From: Ceriagrion tenellum
Taxonomy: Eukaryota > Arthropoda > Insecta > Odonata > Coenagrionidae
Direction of reading: 5' to 3'
Length of the DNA stretch: 64,000 nucleotides
Assembly (NCBI GenBank): GCA_963169105.1
Contig: OY720635.1
Location: 130,305,894-130,369,893, forward strand
Both the position numbers and the translations under genes were made by a program. A model generated the notes under the pieces. That model was given only the letters and a program-made list of their open reading frames with translations, was not told the DNA's origin and made no database searches. This document shows, piece after piece, positions 10,570-22,278 of this stretch; position 1 is the stretch's first letter, and the number at the start of each line of letters is the position of its first letter.

Positions 10570-10640
10570 CAGAGCGTGGGTGGCGGAGTGGTACGTGTGA
10601 TTGCGCTGGAGCATGTGCATCGTAGATTCGATCCCCGCCC
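10570..10640 (+). mobile_element. tRNA-like SINE head
   Basis: GGTGGCGGAGTGGTACG (A-box position) is followed 30 bases later by AGATTCGATCCCC (B-box position, 10624-10636). The spacing fits a tRNA-derived pol III promoter, but the arms do not make a convincing cloverleaf and no anticodon could be assigned. Most likely the head of a SINE, distinct from family T. Confidence 0.45.
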
Positions 10641-11394
10641 GATTGATTTTCTCTCTCGAGGTTTTGGATATGGGTTTATCCTGTTTTTTTTTGTATTTAA
10701 AAGCTAAAGATTAGGCAATGTGAGTAGAATTAGAAGTCGTAATGCGTTCGATTGTTAGGCGTTAAAACGAGGACATTTGACTTTTTACAAACAATTTATT
10801 TCAAGAAAGGCAATGAGCGGATTGAATAATTTGTTTTAACTTTCGTTTTGCTTTAAAAAGGGCGAATGCAATGTCGTACAAATTTGAATGAGAAATTCGC
10901 GTCAGGTTATTCATAAGGGAAGATGTAATGTACAGGGAAAAGAAAGCAAACCTTTATTTGAGAGTGAAATACAAACGTGTGCTTAACTGCCACCGAAGGT
11001 GGCAGCTTAATAATAATTAGTCCTTTCCTGTAATCATTAGTCACCATCTGTTTGTGCGACCTTTTCACTGTTGATCATCTCAGTCCACTTAATATTCATC
11101 TTTATTAGTATAGATGGGACGTTTTCGACTTTTATTTTACCATTTTATGACCTTTATTCTACGACTTTCATGACTTTTATTTTCCTGTTTCATGACGTCT
11201 ATATTTTGAAGTTCGGTCATTTCATGGCGCTTTAGCTGAAAGTGTGACGTTTATCTTACAGTAAAATTTTAACGAATATTTTGATCCGTCTAGTCACTAT
11301 AGGGTAAGTGGTTCAAAAGAAAGTATCCAATTTGTAATTTAAATACAGAGGTATATTTACTCGGATTCCCTACAAATCCTTCCCTTCTTTCTCC
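10641..11394. other. Unassigned DNA with a short perfect hairpin
   Basis: CTGCCACC-GAA-GGTGGCAG at 10987-11005 forms an 8-bp perfect stem. From 11100 to 11270 the sequence repeatedly uses TTTCATGAC and TTTTATGAC words, which reappear at 11715-11850, suggesting one decayed repeat split by the segment between. No gene seen. Confidence 0.35.
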
Positions 11395-11700
11395 TCACTC
11401 GCCACACCTCCCGCTGCCTGGAGACCCATCAACGCCGCAAAATCTCTGCCGTACCTAACACTGTCTTTTTCTCCCCCGCCCCTCCCCCTCTGCATCCTAC
11501 CCACAGCACCTCACTCCAACTCCCATCTCTTCACCATCGCTTCCCCTCTTACTCATAAGCACCTGGATTTCTGTATATATACGGATGTAAAAATGATGAA
11601 TGTACCTGAAGATATCACCATGTGATGAAATCCGGGTTGTAAGATATAAATCAATCTAGTGGACCATTACAAAGTGTAATTTTCATTTTCCGATATGGAG
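11395..11700 (+). mobile_element. Pyrimidine-rich retroelement fragment with CTGAAGA-hairpin-GAAA motif
   Basis: A CT-rich segment (about 11395-11560) is followed by GTACCTGAAGATATCACC, a perfect 5-bp hairpin (ATCAC-CAT-GTGAT, 11618-11630) and GAAATCC. The same order, CT-rich then GTACCTGATGATGACACC, occurs at 25020-25345. The shared architecture shows a repeat family. The element class is not certain; Penelope-like or LINE UTR are possible. Confidence 0.4.
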
Positions 11701-11869
11701 AGGTTCCACATAGTTAAGCCTGAAGTGATTACTACCATTTTATGACGTTTAATGCGCAAAATCGCATTTCATGACTTTTTGGCAAAAACCGGCTATTTCA
11801 TGATAAAAAACTATGACTATGATGCTTATGACTTTTTCCCGTCTCTGGTTATTAGCTAACATCATATTT

Positions 11870-12350
11870 ATTTGCTTATCGGTCGGCTCTCCAATATAAT
11901 ATCCTCCTACTCCACACCTCCGCAAATAAGAGAGACGCATCGGAGGAATGCGTCTGGCCGTAGGTGGACGCTCCCTCTCGTGGGATTCGGGCCGATGGAG
12001 AAAGGGAAGTTTCATGCACGCACAGGAGTGCGTCGTGTAGTGCGTACTCCGTGCGGTGCGAGTTCTTGGCACCGGTTCCAGAAAAGAAGAAGATCTCGGT
12101 CGCCTCGCTCGGCGCCTCTCACTTTTTCTCTCGTGCGTGTGTGTGAGTGACTCGATCGACTTGGAATTCAATAGGGCGAGTCGTTTTAACCGTCGATCGC
12201 CGCGCGACCCCTTGTCATTCTCTTCGACTCGAGCGGGGGCGCGCGTTCTTCGGAATCGTCATCGTCAATGTCGCCCGTCGGACAAAAAAAAACCTGACGG
12301 ACGCCTGAGATGATGATCTTGCGTGACGCAAGCGTGCGTGCCCCGGTTTG
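11870..12350. promoter_or_regulatory. CpG-rich segment, possible promoter or first exon
   Basis: CG dinucleotides are much denser here than in the AT-rich flanks, for example CGCGCGACCCC and GGGGGCGCGCG near 12200-12250. Overlapping open frames occur on both strands (140 codons minus, 92 and 85 codons plus), as expected for GC-rich DNA with few stops; none shows a domain. This could be a 5' regulatory region or an untranslated first exon, but no splice site or TATA box was tied to it. Confidence 0.25.
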
Positions 12351-12450
12351 CCCTTTTTTGATTCATCGATTGACAGGTCCGTAAACACCCACGCAGCATT
12401 TGATTCGCACCAGTCATACGTTACCTAATGTGAACTATGTTCATCCGAGG

Positions 12451-12802
12451 TTTTTGGGCAATCCCTTAAGATTGAGGCCAGCTGTAAAGGAATCTCATTC
12501 ATGGAAGGTAGTATTTAAATATCTGGTAGGAGGAGAAACAAATAGGTAAGTGATATCTCACAATATTCACTTTTTGGGCAGTCCCTAAAGATTGAGGCCA
12601 GCTGGAAATTAATCTCATTCATGGAAGGTAGTTTTTAAATATCTGGTAGGAGGAGAAGTAAAGAAGTGATATCTCACAATATTCACTCTTTGGGCAATCC
12701 CTAAAGAATAAGGCCAGCTGGAAAGTAATCTCATTCATGAAAGGTAGTATTTAAATATCTGGTAGGAGAAGGAACAAATAAGTGATATCTCGCAATATTC
12801 AC
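12451..12802. repeat. Tandem repeat, three ~116-120-bp units
   Basis: Units begin at 12451, 12571 and 12687, each with TTTGGGCAATCCC or a close variant, then GAGGCCAGCTG, TCTCATTCATG, TTTAAATATCTGGTAGGA and a closing GTGATATCTCACAATATTCAC-like block. Identity between units is high (a handful of differences each), so the array is recent. No reading frame runs through it. Confidence 0.9.
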
Positions 12803-14734
12803 TTGTCAGTAGAATGAACTTTTCTCTATAAGATCAGTAGTTTTGCCAAAATTTTCGGCTGTGGACAGTATGCTTAGGATATGCCTTAACATCATGAACA
12901 TATTTTTGCGTGAAATTTTTAAATTTTAATCGATTTTCAAGAAAAGTGCACCAAAAATATAAAATGGACCGTATATTTTCAATGACTTCCACAGAAAACC
13001 CTAAATTTGTATTTTTTTATCATTTTAAATAAATACAATTTGTAATTACATATTTTTTTCTGTCGACAATAACAAATTTTTATAGGCGAATTTCATTTTG
13101 TGTCTCTATTCCGTTTGAGCAGAATGTGATATTTGGTGTCATTGTGAACAAGTGGGTATCATATAGGTATGTATTTACAATATCTTATGTATGTATAAAG
13201 TATGAACTATGGCAGTTTTTCTCATTAATACCCTCCGACTCTATATTTGTATCGTATCAAGGCATAGGTAACATACAATGCGTTTCTTTGGTGAGACAGT
13301 TCCTCACATTTACCACATTATGCGTACAGTTACATGTACGATACTTGTCTGCGATAATAATATTATCAGAATCAAAATTCCTAGCTTGAATGTAAATAAT
13401 TAACCAGAGAAATGCCTCCTACACGTCCTATCGTCTAGGGTATTGTGGAACATCAAAACTAAATTTTACCTCGCTAGAGTAAATGAAATATTCCGGTAAG
13501 TCAGCCATCAATTTATTGTTCCTTGCACGAATAATAACTCTGGTTATTTGACATCGAAATTTCCTCTTTTTTTTGAGCCTGAGCCAACTTTCCAGAAGAA
13601 TTCAACCCTCGAAAAGACCGTGCAAAGCAATAATGCATGTGATGGACAGGACTTTCGGATCTTCTCCGTAGGTTATCGTGACTGGGTCATCAGTTCGTCG
13701 ATGGCTAGAAAGTTCACTTATGATGCTGAGACATTCAAGAAAACAGTATTTCCGAAGTGTCGTGTAATTGATGATTTATGGGAGGCAAGGAGCATGAGCA
13801 CAAATAGCGTCCTCAGCCTATGACGCCATCTTAGGAATGTATATGAGTCCCATGTCGGATAGAATCCCTGTTTTCGTTACCCGATCGAATTCATCTGCTT
13901 TGTCTCCGCCTACCCGTTTCTTTCCCTTGATCATCTACAGGCCATTCTCCCGGATTATATTATCATCCGATTTCTCTTTGTAACCTCAAACTCGAAATTA
14001 CTTCTTTGCGCTTACAAATATTCAAAAGATCCATCGCCTCTTGATAGATATGGTTAATTCACACCAATCCGATCCCTATTACGCAGCAAGGGAAGATTGA
14101 ATACATCAAAAAGTATCATTGGCTAAGTGATGAATGATTTTATAAATCTCGGATACATTCCACAAAAGAAATAATATCTGACTCCAGCAGTTATACTCAC
14201 CTATAATGAGCAGTGAGCAGTTGTGTACCCCTAATTTGATTTGCCTGGACTTATTCATATTTCGTAGAAACTGTTTGACCCTGCGCATTAAACCAGCCTG
14301 TAGAGTCTAAGGTTTCTTCCATGAATTTCAAGGTATTATAGAGAGCACAGTAAATGAAATTAAACTTGGAGAGTGTTAATTATGTATGGTTTCTTTTGTT
14401 ACCGTGCCTATCGCAAAAATCCTTTTGGGTTCAAATAACTTTCCGCCTGCTTACGTCCTTGCATTCAGAATGCATTTGAAACATCCGTATCGATTGAATT
14501 CTAAATAAAAGAGGTTAACGAGTCACCAAAAAGGAAAAGCTAATAATAAAAGGAATAGGATAATTTGTTAGGTGATAGTAAACCTGGAAGTGGAAGGGAA
14601 GGAAGGTGGAACTTAACCTGGAAAAATCATGTTCATGGAATCTCGAATAAAGTCTGCAAAATACTATGTCAATTAAAATTAAACAAGGAGTTTTTGCCTG
14701 TTAAAACCAGGAAACTGTAAATGTCATCCATTAT
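12803..14734. other. Unassigned AT-rich DNA
   Basis: No supported gene. Open frames at 13126-13389 and 13548-13823 (plus) have no recognised domain and are unremarkable in length. Confidence 0.35.
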
Positions 14735-15215
14735 TTTCCCTCATTTTGATTTCTGCTACATGGTTTACAATGATATCCCAGGTGACCTTGATTTAAAACT
14801 TCAGCGCTTATTAAATTCTTGTGTAAGATTTGTATTCGGCCTACGAAGAGATGTCCAGATAAACCTTAAGGAAATCGGATAGCTGACCACAAATAAAACG
14901 ACGGAAACATTTCCTAGATATATTCCTTTATGTATTGTTTCATTTAAAAAAGCCTGAATATCTCTTCAGTTTCTTCAAAACTATGCCGAAAACAACTGAT
15001 ATGACAACCAGAATAGATGTGAATTTCATTTTATTATCCCGCTCATCGTACCACCTGCTTCCATAATTCCTTCCAAGTAATAGGGTCCAAACTTTGGAGT
15101 TCTATCACAGGTGAGCTAAAAAGCATTTCTCCCTTAAATCGAATTGAATCAAAGATATATTGTCCACTACTTAGCGACTCATTGAGGCATTTTTCATGGG
15201 TTTGTTGGCACAAGG
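14735..15215 (+). mobile_element. LINE RT C-terminal relic (sister of 19.1-kb copy)
   Basis: The plus strand reads HFDFCYMVYND, then LKLQRLLNSCVRFVFGLRRD and a stop. Then, across frameshifts, FLYVLFHLKKPEYLFSFF and a final region with a WSSITGELKSISPLNRI-like segment. PHFDFC, LQ-LLN-CVRFVFGL and the end pattern are the C-terminal RT and post-RT blocks of non-LTR retrotransposons. The relic at 18898-19590 carries equivalent blocks (HFDYCCSM, LNASVRFICDLK). Several stops make this the older of the two. Confidence 0.65.
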
Positions 15216-15866
15216 GTTTTGTTTTTCCTCATATCTCTTCTATTGTTGTAATTGTTCTTATATAATTTTACACTGTTCTAATAACTCATACTTTATGAAC
15301 CTATCGTGAACATTATTCTTTTGAATTCCAATGCCTTAAATATAATTATTTGTAATTTATCGATTATATAAAGGTAACATACTGCTATTATATTTATTTT
15401 TACCATAGTAAAACCTATAATATTTTCATTGTTTTTAATGTTTTGAGTCTTCGCTCACAGCGAAAACCTGCATATATTAGTGTATTTAGTATTTGAAATA
15501 AATTGATTTTTTTCTTTGAGAACAAATATTCCTAGAGCAATAAACTTATTTTTCAATTTCAATAGCATAGCATATGAAAAACTAATAAATGTGCGGAATA
15601 ATTTACTATAAACCAAGAGTCAGCTGTCAAGTCTCTACCAGTTCCATGAAAAGACTTTGTGGCAAGCATCAGGGCAACAATCGTTTATTCAGTTTCACGT
15701 TTTGCGTATTTTAAAGTTCTATGCTTCATTTAAGACTGCTTTTTGAAGATTCTTAATTTGATTTTACTTGCAAGAATGCCAAATTTAGTCTAAACAAGCG
15801 TCGCGGGCCTCCAATTTTCTCTCGAATATATACGTTAGTTTGAAGCCTTCTGGGAAGAGTTTAAGT
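15216..15866. other. AT-rich DNA, possibly LINE 3' UTR
   Basis: The first ~340 bases follow the LINE relic on the same strand and may be its 3' UTR, but no clear tail was found. No other feature. Confidence 0.3.
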
Positions 15867-16110
15867 GAATTTATTTTTATTTATTTATTTAAATAAAAAT
15901 AGTCCTCATACAGCAAGGGGGGGTCCGGATGAAGTCTACGAGTGTCCACGATGGGAGGTGAGGGGGTCAAAAATGGCCTATTTTTTCTACGTGGATTGTG
16001 GACAGCCCCTAATATAGTCTCGGAGGTGTGACCGACCGAAAATTTTTCCCCACGTCGTTCAAAGAATTGGGGGAGAATGCTGAAAACTGGGGAAGCCAGC
16101 ATATTTGCGT
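15867..16110 (-). mobile_element. Probable retroelement 3' end with AAAT tail
   Basis: ATTTATTTATTTAAAT at 15876-15898 reads as an AAAT-type tail on the minus strand. Upstream on that strand is GGGGCTGTCCACAATCCACG (complement near 15990-16010), which from memory resembles a sequence common in invertebrate repeats. No protein motif was found, so the class is open. Confidence 0.35.
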
Positions 16111-16199
16111 GCTCCGGGCTTTATCAGCTGTGGTGTTCATTGATTGCCTTTTAATTTTAATGGCCATCGGTTGCGTCGCGAACGTGCCCACGAAAGAGT

Positions 16200-17185
16200 G
16201 AAATTGTGCTACAACGAGGTATGGCGGCGCAACTCAACCCTACTTTTATTCGTTTAATAGCTTACGTTCAGTTGAGGCCGCGTCTTTCTCGGGTATTTTC
16301 CCACGGCACAAGTTCCTATGAGAATTTCATGGCAATAATAAAAGCCGCGCAATTTATCGCATGATTACTCTTGCGATGCATTCCTACGATACGATGAAGC
16401 CCTCTGAGTAATTCCCATGGGAGGAAATCGTTGCGATATTCAAAATGGTGTTTATTGACGACCAACTGTATCAATTGTACATAATTGCAAACTCTTGCTG
16501 AATTGTTAAAATTTGCGAGTTGCTACGGGACTGCAAACTATCGCTGCCTTTGATGTGATGTAACGCTTGAATTAGCGAATGGTTCACTTATGTATAATAT
16601 TCATAGTTATAAAAATTGCTTAGAAACGAATCTATTTGCGTTATAAAAATAGTTCAGGGCCACAAACACAAGTGGGCACCAAGAATAAAATATTTTTCGA
16701 CTGAAAAAGTAGGCGCGCTGTTTTATTTCTGGGCTACCAGAATGGGTCACCAATCGCCAATTTCGCCATTTCCCGCATTGGAGGCACTGTGCTCCGAGGC
16801 CGTTGACTCAATGGAGTATTTGCAAACAATTTGGAAACTGCGGAAAATGTAACTTGGGTACTTAAAAACCCTAATCCAAAAATTTACTGCTATGTAATTC
16901 GTACTTTTCAAATAATAAAGTGTTTGAAATCTAAATTCGAGCCTCGCGCACATACAGTCCACGGCCATACAACGTATGCTTTGGCGTAATACAGCGTACT
17001 CTTCAGTCGCCGTGGGTTTGTTTACATTCGTTCTCAGTTTTATTGTCTAGGTGCCAGGTAATATTCATCGCATATGTGAGCAATGGTAGCGGGCATGTGG
17101 AAACAGCCAAGTTGTAATTTCTTCAGACGCTCCATCGCATATGTAGTGCGAATTAGAAGGGTTAGGCTTTCAGGAATCGTACGGA
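16200..17185. other. Unassigned DNA
   Basis: No gene or repeat recognised. Overlapping short frames at 16616-16968 on opposite strands are not supported. Confidence 0.3.
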
Positions 17186-17189
17186 AATA

Positions 17190-18070
17190 TACCTCTACAT
17201 CTATGTCATACCCTGCAAGCCATCCAAAGGGTGTGTGGCAGGGGGTGCTTCCACTCCAGGCATGCATGAATAATACGGCAGAACACCGAAATTACATTGA
17301 AACCAGCGCGCAGTGGTACGCTGCAGCGTACCACTCATGCAACGCGCCAATCGAAAATCCACTAACCAAGAAACATTCTATCGTCAATCGTTCCAACATG
17401 TAGGGATACAGAGACGACTCCTACAGATTCAAAATATCATGCATAAATCTGAACTTCAATATTTACATCATGCATAAATAAGAACGTAGAAAATATAAAG
17501 AGAAAGATCTTCAGGCTAGCTAATGTCACTATTCGCACTATTCATGACGACGATCTGTGACTGTTATGGTCCCGAATGGTACGTAGAAAAAATGACATTT
17601 AAAGCTATCGGTTCTACAATCTATCTCTCTAATTTTGTTGGCGCGGTATAATCTGCCGTCGTACGAGGGGGTTAATAGTATGTTTTTCACGTCGTCAGAG
17701 AAATGTTTTTCCTGAAATTTAGTTAATAGGTTCAGCCTATAATTTTATCTAGGCTGTGATAGCGATTCCCATCCCAATTCTTCTAACAATCCAGACACAC
17801 TAGCAAACTTATCGTAGCATCGTTTTACAAACCTAGCTCCTCTTCGCTGCACGCAATCTAATTCCTATATCAACCCCGCTTCATAAGGCTTCATTAACTG
17901 GCAGCATATTCCAGATGAGGCCTAACGATTGAAACATAATAACGTTCTTTCACTTTCTCATCACATTTTCCGAGTATTCTCATGATAAAGTCTAGCTTCC
18001 TATATGCTTGACCGCATATTTCCCGAATTTGTTTTCCCCAAGATATGTATAGCGTATGTGCAGACTATTT
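17190..18070 (-). mobile_element. CR1-like LINE 3' end (subfamily D)
   Basis: Minus-strand relic of ~880 bp. At its 5' end the minus strand reads ISWGKQIREICGQAYRKLDF, then LGKCDEKVKERYY and IVRPHLEYAA, the conserved tail of the CR1-like RT seen elsewhere in the window. The complement of FKCHFF-type sequence lies near 17590. The 3' terminal hairpin is at about 17210-17247 (CCCTGCAAGCC to GTGTGGCAGGGGG) with a CTACATCTATG tail. Decayed by stops. It is among the longest CR1-like copies here. Confidence 0.7.
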
Positions 18071-18897
18071 AGTTTACATGCACATTGTACACCAATCCAG
18101 TTTGTTATGGCAGAGAATTGCCTATAAGACAGTCTTTCATACATCCCACAACGAGTTAAAACAGACGTGACACACAAGGAAAAATTCGGAGTGAAACGCA
18201 CAATGAGCCATCGAACTAGAGACTATGACATCACCCTGCCACCATAAACATTGCTGAATTTAACGGCAAATCATTGTGTACGTAAAACTCATGTTATTAT
18301 CAAGAATAGCCGGAAGTTTTGAGTTATGTAGAAACTTATATGAAGATCATAAAGGGTTTTCATCCTGAATGGGATATTTTTAAAAAGATATTTGCTAGAT
18401 ATCGTGTTTCCTCAGTTGAGTGAAAACAATATTATTTATTCCATAAACTACTAAACATAAAGCTGTGCTAACTGCCCGTATTTAACGTACGTAATGGGTG
18501 TAAATTTTATTTTCTGGTTAAGGCTGGAGCGCCTGAATGTCAAATTTGCATAAATAAGGTGTAAACATTATTTGTGACTGACTGATAAATGAAGTGTCGG
18601 TGCTTTCAATAATTATCTGAAAAATGCAAAATAGGATAACATAAAATTGAGGCGGAAATCATTCTTTCATTTCATTCGTTCGGATTTTTTATCAAACTTA
18701 TATAATTCTTTTTTATACTATTTTAACACATTTGGGGCATTTACTGCCCGATATTACTTTGATCGAGGATATTATTTTAATAGAGTAGATTAACCCTGTT
18801 TGTGAATGCACATTGAACTCATAAAGTTTTAAGCAGTGGAGATTGATTTTTTTTTAAATGAGGGTGATCAAGATTTCAAAAAATCTTTATGCTCATT
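18071..18897. other. Unassigned AT-rich DNA
   Basis: Nothing recognisable. Very AT-rich. Confidence 0.3.
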
Positions 18898-19590
18898 TAA
18901 TAAATAATAATAATAAACATTTACTGTCGTGGACTCATTGGTCCTTTAGACATTGATGAATGAACAACTACAAAGAATACAACTCAAAGATCCTGAATAA
19001 ATGTATACATAATATTACATAGAGTGAAATGAGAATGTGTACATAATATATTATAATCCAAAAGATACAACAATCAATTTCACTTTTCATTTCAACATGT
19101 TGGAATTTATCAAATCTAAAACTTTTCCTTTAAAACTTGCGATGGATTTACATGCTTTAACATCATCATGCAGTGAATTCCATCTGCGAGAAATAGACAC
19201 TATGAACGATCTATGATACATCTCTGTACGATGGTGTGGGATCAATAGATTGGAAAGATGAGTTCTTGTAGAACGTTGTTGTACATTTCTTTTCAAGACA
19301 TATTTGTTGAAAAAATGAGGCGGACGCCCAGACTTAAGAATTTTATATGCCGTTATTAGGGTAAAATAGACTTGTCTTTCACGTGCTTTTAGCCATTTGA
19401 GATTTGTGTATGCATCACTTATATGCTCCCAAGTTTTAAGGTCGCATATAAATCGTACTGAAGCATTCAGTGCTCTTGAAGTCTGCAGTTATTATCCTCG
19501 TCTATATTACATTTCATACTACAGCAGTAGTCGAAATGTGGAAAGATTATTGCGTTTACAACTGACTTCCGGATGTTGAAGGGAAGGGGA
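18898..19590 (-). mobile_element. LINE RT C-terminus with AAT-type tail
   Basis: The minus strand is open for about 130 codons down to a stop at 19087. It contains LNASVRFICDLKTWEHIS, WLKARERQVYFTLITAYKIL, THLSNLLIPHHRTEMYHRSF and SISRRWNSLHDDV, ending LINSNMLK. These are typical post-RT blocks of LINE ORF2 (R-W-N-L near the C-terminus). A single-base deletion near 19485 separates this from HFDYCCSM upstream. The 3' UTR ends in a TTATTATTATTATT tail at about 18898-18920. The apparent ATG within it is internal. Few defects suggest a fairly recent insertion. Confidence 0.75.
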
Positions 19591-19599
19591 TATAGTCGA

Positions 19600-20221
19600 G
19601 TGTCATAATATTCAGACACAATACGTGCATCTTTATTTTGAAAACTGCCTCTGCTGAGACGGGTGGAATTGAGTCAGCCATAGTGCAAGGCAGAGTTTTT
19701 GTTAACTCTATGCAACAATGGAGTTCGGCAGTAGATGCTAGTTTATTGGCTAATTATTCACCAGCATTAAAAACTACTACAACAAATGTAGTTTTCTGTG
19801 AAAGATAACCCGCACAGTTAACGGTCGTACTCAAAAATTAAAACCTCCGAACGGTTTCCCCAACACCGATATCGAAAACGAACGAAGCGGACCGAAGGAA
19901 ACGAACCTGGCTGCCAAAGTACAAAGTATGTAGTGTGTGTTATGTGTGGCGGTCAGTTTGATTGAATGGTGATTGAAGCCTAAGATTGAGGAGGAGTCCG
20001 AAATATTTCTTCCCCTTCATTTCACTGATGAGATAAATTTTCCCGGAATATTCGTAATTGTTAAATCAGGAAATTAGGCGAGAAATGAAGTGTCGCAAGT
20101 GGCAATTGCTTTAGATAATCAATACTTGTCTTTATTGTGAGCAAGTTTAGGTCTACGCAGTCCTTTCCTACAATTCTTTTATTTGACGAGCCCACAAACT
20201 TATGTCCTTGGATGCGAAAAA
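19600..20221. other. Unassigned DNA
   Basis: No recognisable feature. Confidence 0.3.
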
Positions 20222-20312
20222 TCCACTCGGGTGAGATTCGAACCCTCGACCCTCGGAAAAGATGGATATGTAGACGAGGACTTCACCTCGTCGCCTTCAC
20301 GACCGAAATTAT
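20222..20312 (-). mobile_element. tRNA-derived SINE fragment (family T)
   Basis: On the minus strand GGCGACGAGGTGAAGTCCTC is followed by a B-box GGGTTCGAATCTC (complement 20233-20245). The segment between matches the layout and AAGTCCTCG words of the family T copies at 5.6 and 6.6 kb. Confidence 0.6.
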
Positions 20313-21395
20313 ACAGTGCCGACATCGATCAGACAATGAGCACAGCTGGGGTGGTTTAAGAGTTGGAATGGAGTATCATCAGCATGGTACCGGTTCTAAC
20401 GTACCTAGTCATCTTGTATAATTGATTCCTCGCTTGGTTCGAGTCATATGACTTGTTTGACAGCGTTTTTCTTTAAAGTGATAATATTTCCCTCTAATGT
20501 GACTGATTTCGATGGTCCAATGATATTATTGGTCAATTCATTCAGTTTCATCTTTTCCTCCACCGGGTACTGCCCAGAAAAGGAAGCTATTCCTCAGTCG
20601 TTGATTTTTAAATGGTTCTCTATGATATCAAATACTGAAGCAGTGATGATTTTAAGTGGTGCCCCAAGTAATTCATCTCATGTGGGAAAAAGTGTTTGTT
20701 ATTTACATCGGTTTAACGTCCACGGTTATCAAAGGAACTGTATTCCTCAGGCTTACCACGGCACTGTATTCCCCAGGGCTGTATTTCACACCTGCTAGTC
20801 TGTAACTCTTCTAGGGTGGCTGGTATTGAAAATTCAATCTCATCGAAGGTGAATTTCATTTTTAAAATATATATTAATCGAATTATTGATCCATCCTAAA
20901 AGAAACTCGTATTTGACTGAGCATCTCTATTTTTATCCAAATATTTTGTGTCTGTGACTTTAAAAATATATATGAATAAATTTTCTCCGAGATATGCGAC
21001 ACATATTTACCTTAGTTCCCATTTTATTATTAACTGAATGAATAAATATCCTATGCATATATTCAGTGATTATAATAAATGCTATATTTTGAAGTTAATG
21101 AGGCTTATCAGTAAAAATATTTAAAATCTAAAAAAAGCTCCCTTAGAATATGCGTATGGTTATAAGTTTGTCTATCGCTACAATATTATGACTGTTCATA
21201 CGCAAATTTCGCAGAATTGGACGTCATTGTTGAGGGGCTGTAGTTACTAGCATGATGAATAAGAGAGATAGGGAACACTGTATTTATCGAAAATGACAGA
21301 AATGTCGGACGGAATTGACTGGTAGTGTAGCTGATTAATTCGTATGCCCCTAATGCATGTTTCTAAATATGCCGAGTAGTACTAACTCCATGTTT
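20313..21395. other. Unassigned DNA
   Basis: No supported gene. A 116-codon open frame at 20448-20798 has no recognised domain. Confidence 0.3.
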
Positions 21396-21605
21396 AGCAT
21401 GTTCCCTGCATGACTAATGTGTCACGTTTTCACAGTTACATTATGGATCATTTTAGTAGTTGCTGTAGCATTTGTAGCATACCAGTACTGATGTGCATGT
21501 TGGTGAAATTAAATATCTTCACTGTAGTTCATGTTGGCGATGAATCATCCCCTGCCAACCACCCTTGTGGTGCCTTGCAGGGTAACAAGCAGATGTGGAA
21601 TAATG
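21396..21605 (+). mobile_element. CR1-like LINE 3' end (subfamily C)
   Basis: Plus-oriented tail of ~210 bp. It has TCCCTGCATGACTAATGTGT, GCTGTAGCATTTGTAGCATA, then TTCATGTTGGCGATGAATCA and the terminal hairpin (CCCCTGCC to GCAGGG, about 21549-21582). It matches the complement of 31857-32040 and 33869-34080. Confidence 0.7.
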
Positions 21606-22278
21606 AATAATGTGGGAGTTATGGTACCTTTTTCTAGAGAGCCTCGGAATTTTTCAGCCTCGACGATGACGGACTGATGGTGTTAATCTCGAAAATTCTG
21701 TAAAATGCCATTTGGGAATTGAGTTTCATCTAGGCAGTGGTATCAGTTCCACGGCATTATTGAAGTCGAGTTCTTCATTTATCCAACAATACTGTTCTCG
21801 GATGAAGATGATGCAATACCTTGATCCCTTACACACTTTGCTCCCCTACAATGACGGCAAAACTTGGTGGCAGTCGCCTGCTCGAAGGCTAAAGTCGTGT
21901 TGAGGGTAATTCACATGGATGAGATTTAAGGAGCGGAGGGTAGGGGAGAGAACATGATAGCAGCGCTGCCAACGTAATGGTACTAATCTGAGATTTCGGG
22001 AAAGTATCGTTAGAACGTCAGAACGCGGAAGCGTTTGTCGAACCAGCAGAGCTGCATAGATATGCTGATTGTGTTCGTAATCTGTCAGTGAACGCTATCT
22101 AAACAATAAAATTCAGAGCCGTAGAGAGAATAAACGCTCATGTGCAAAACGGATTGAAAACTTTGAAGTTGGAAACGAAGGATATAGTAGATCTTGGGAG
22201 CCATATTTCTCCAACAATGTGACTGCCTTACCCCCCCTGTGTAGAGCCAATTTGTTTGTAACGGATCCCTTCACTAAT
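21606..22278. other. Unassigned DNA
   Basis: No recognisable feature. Confidence 0.3.

Noticed and set aside
10987..11005. Histone 3' stem-loop
   Set aside because: The 8-bp stem with GAA loop does not match the histone hairpin, and no histone gene is nearby.
11749..12171. 140-codon minus frame in CpG-rich DNA
   Set aside because: Equally long frames exist on the plus strand; composition explains them.
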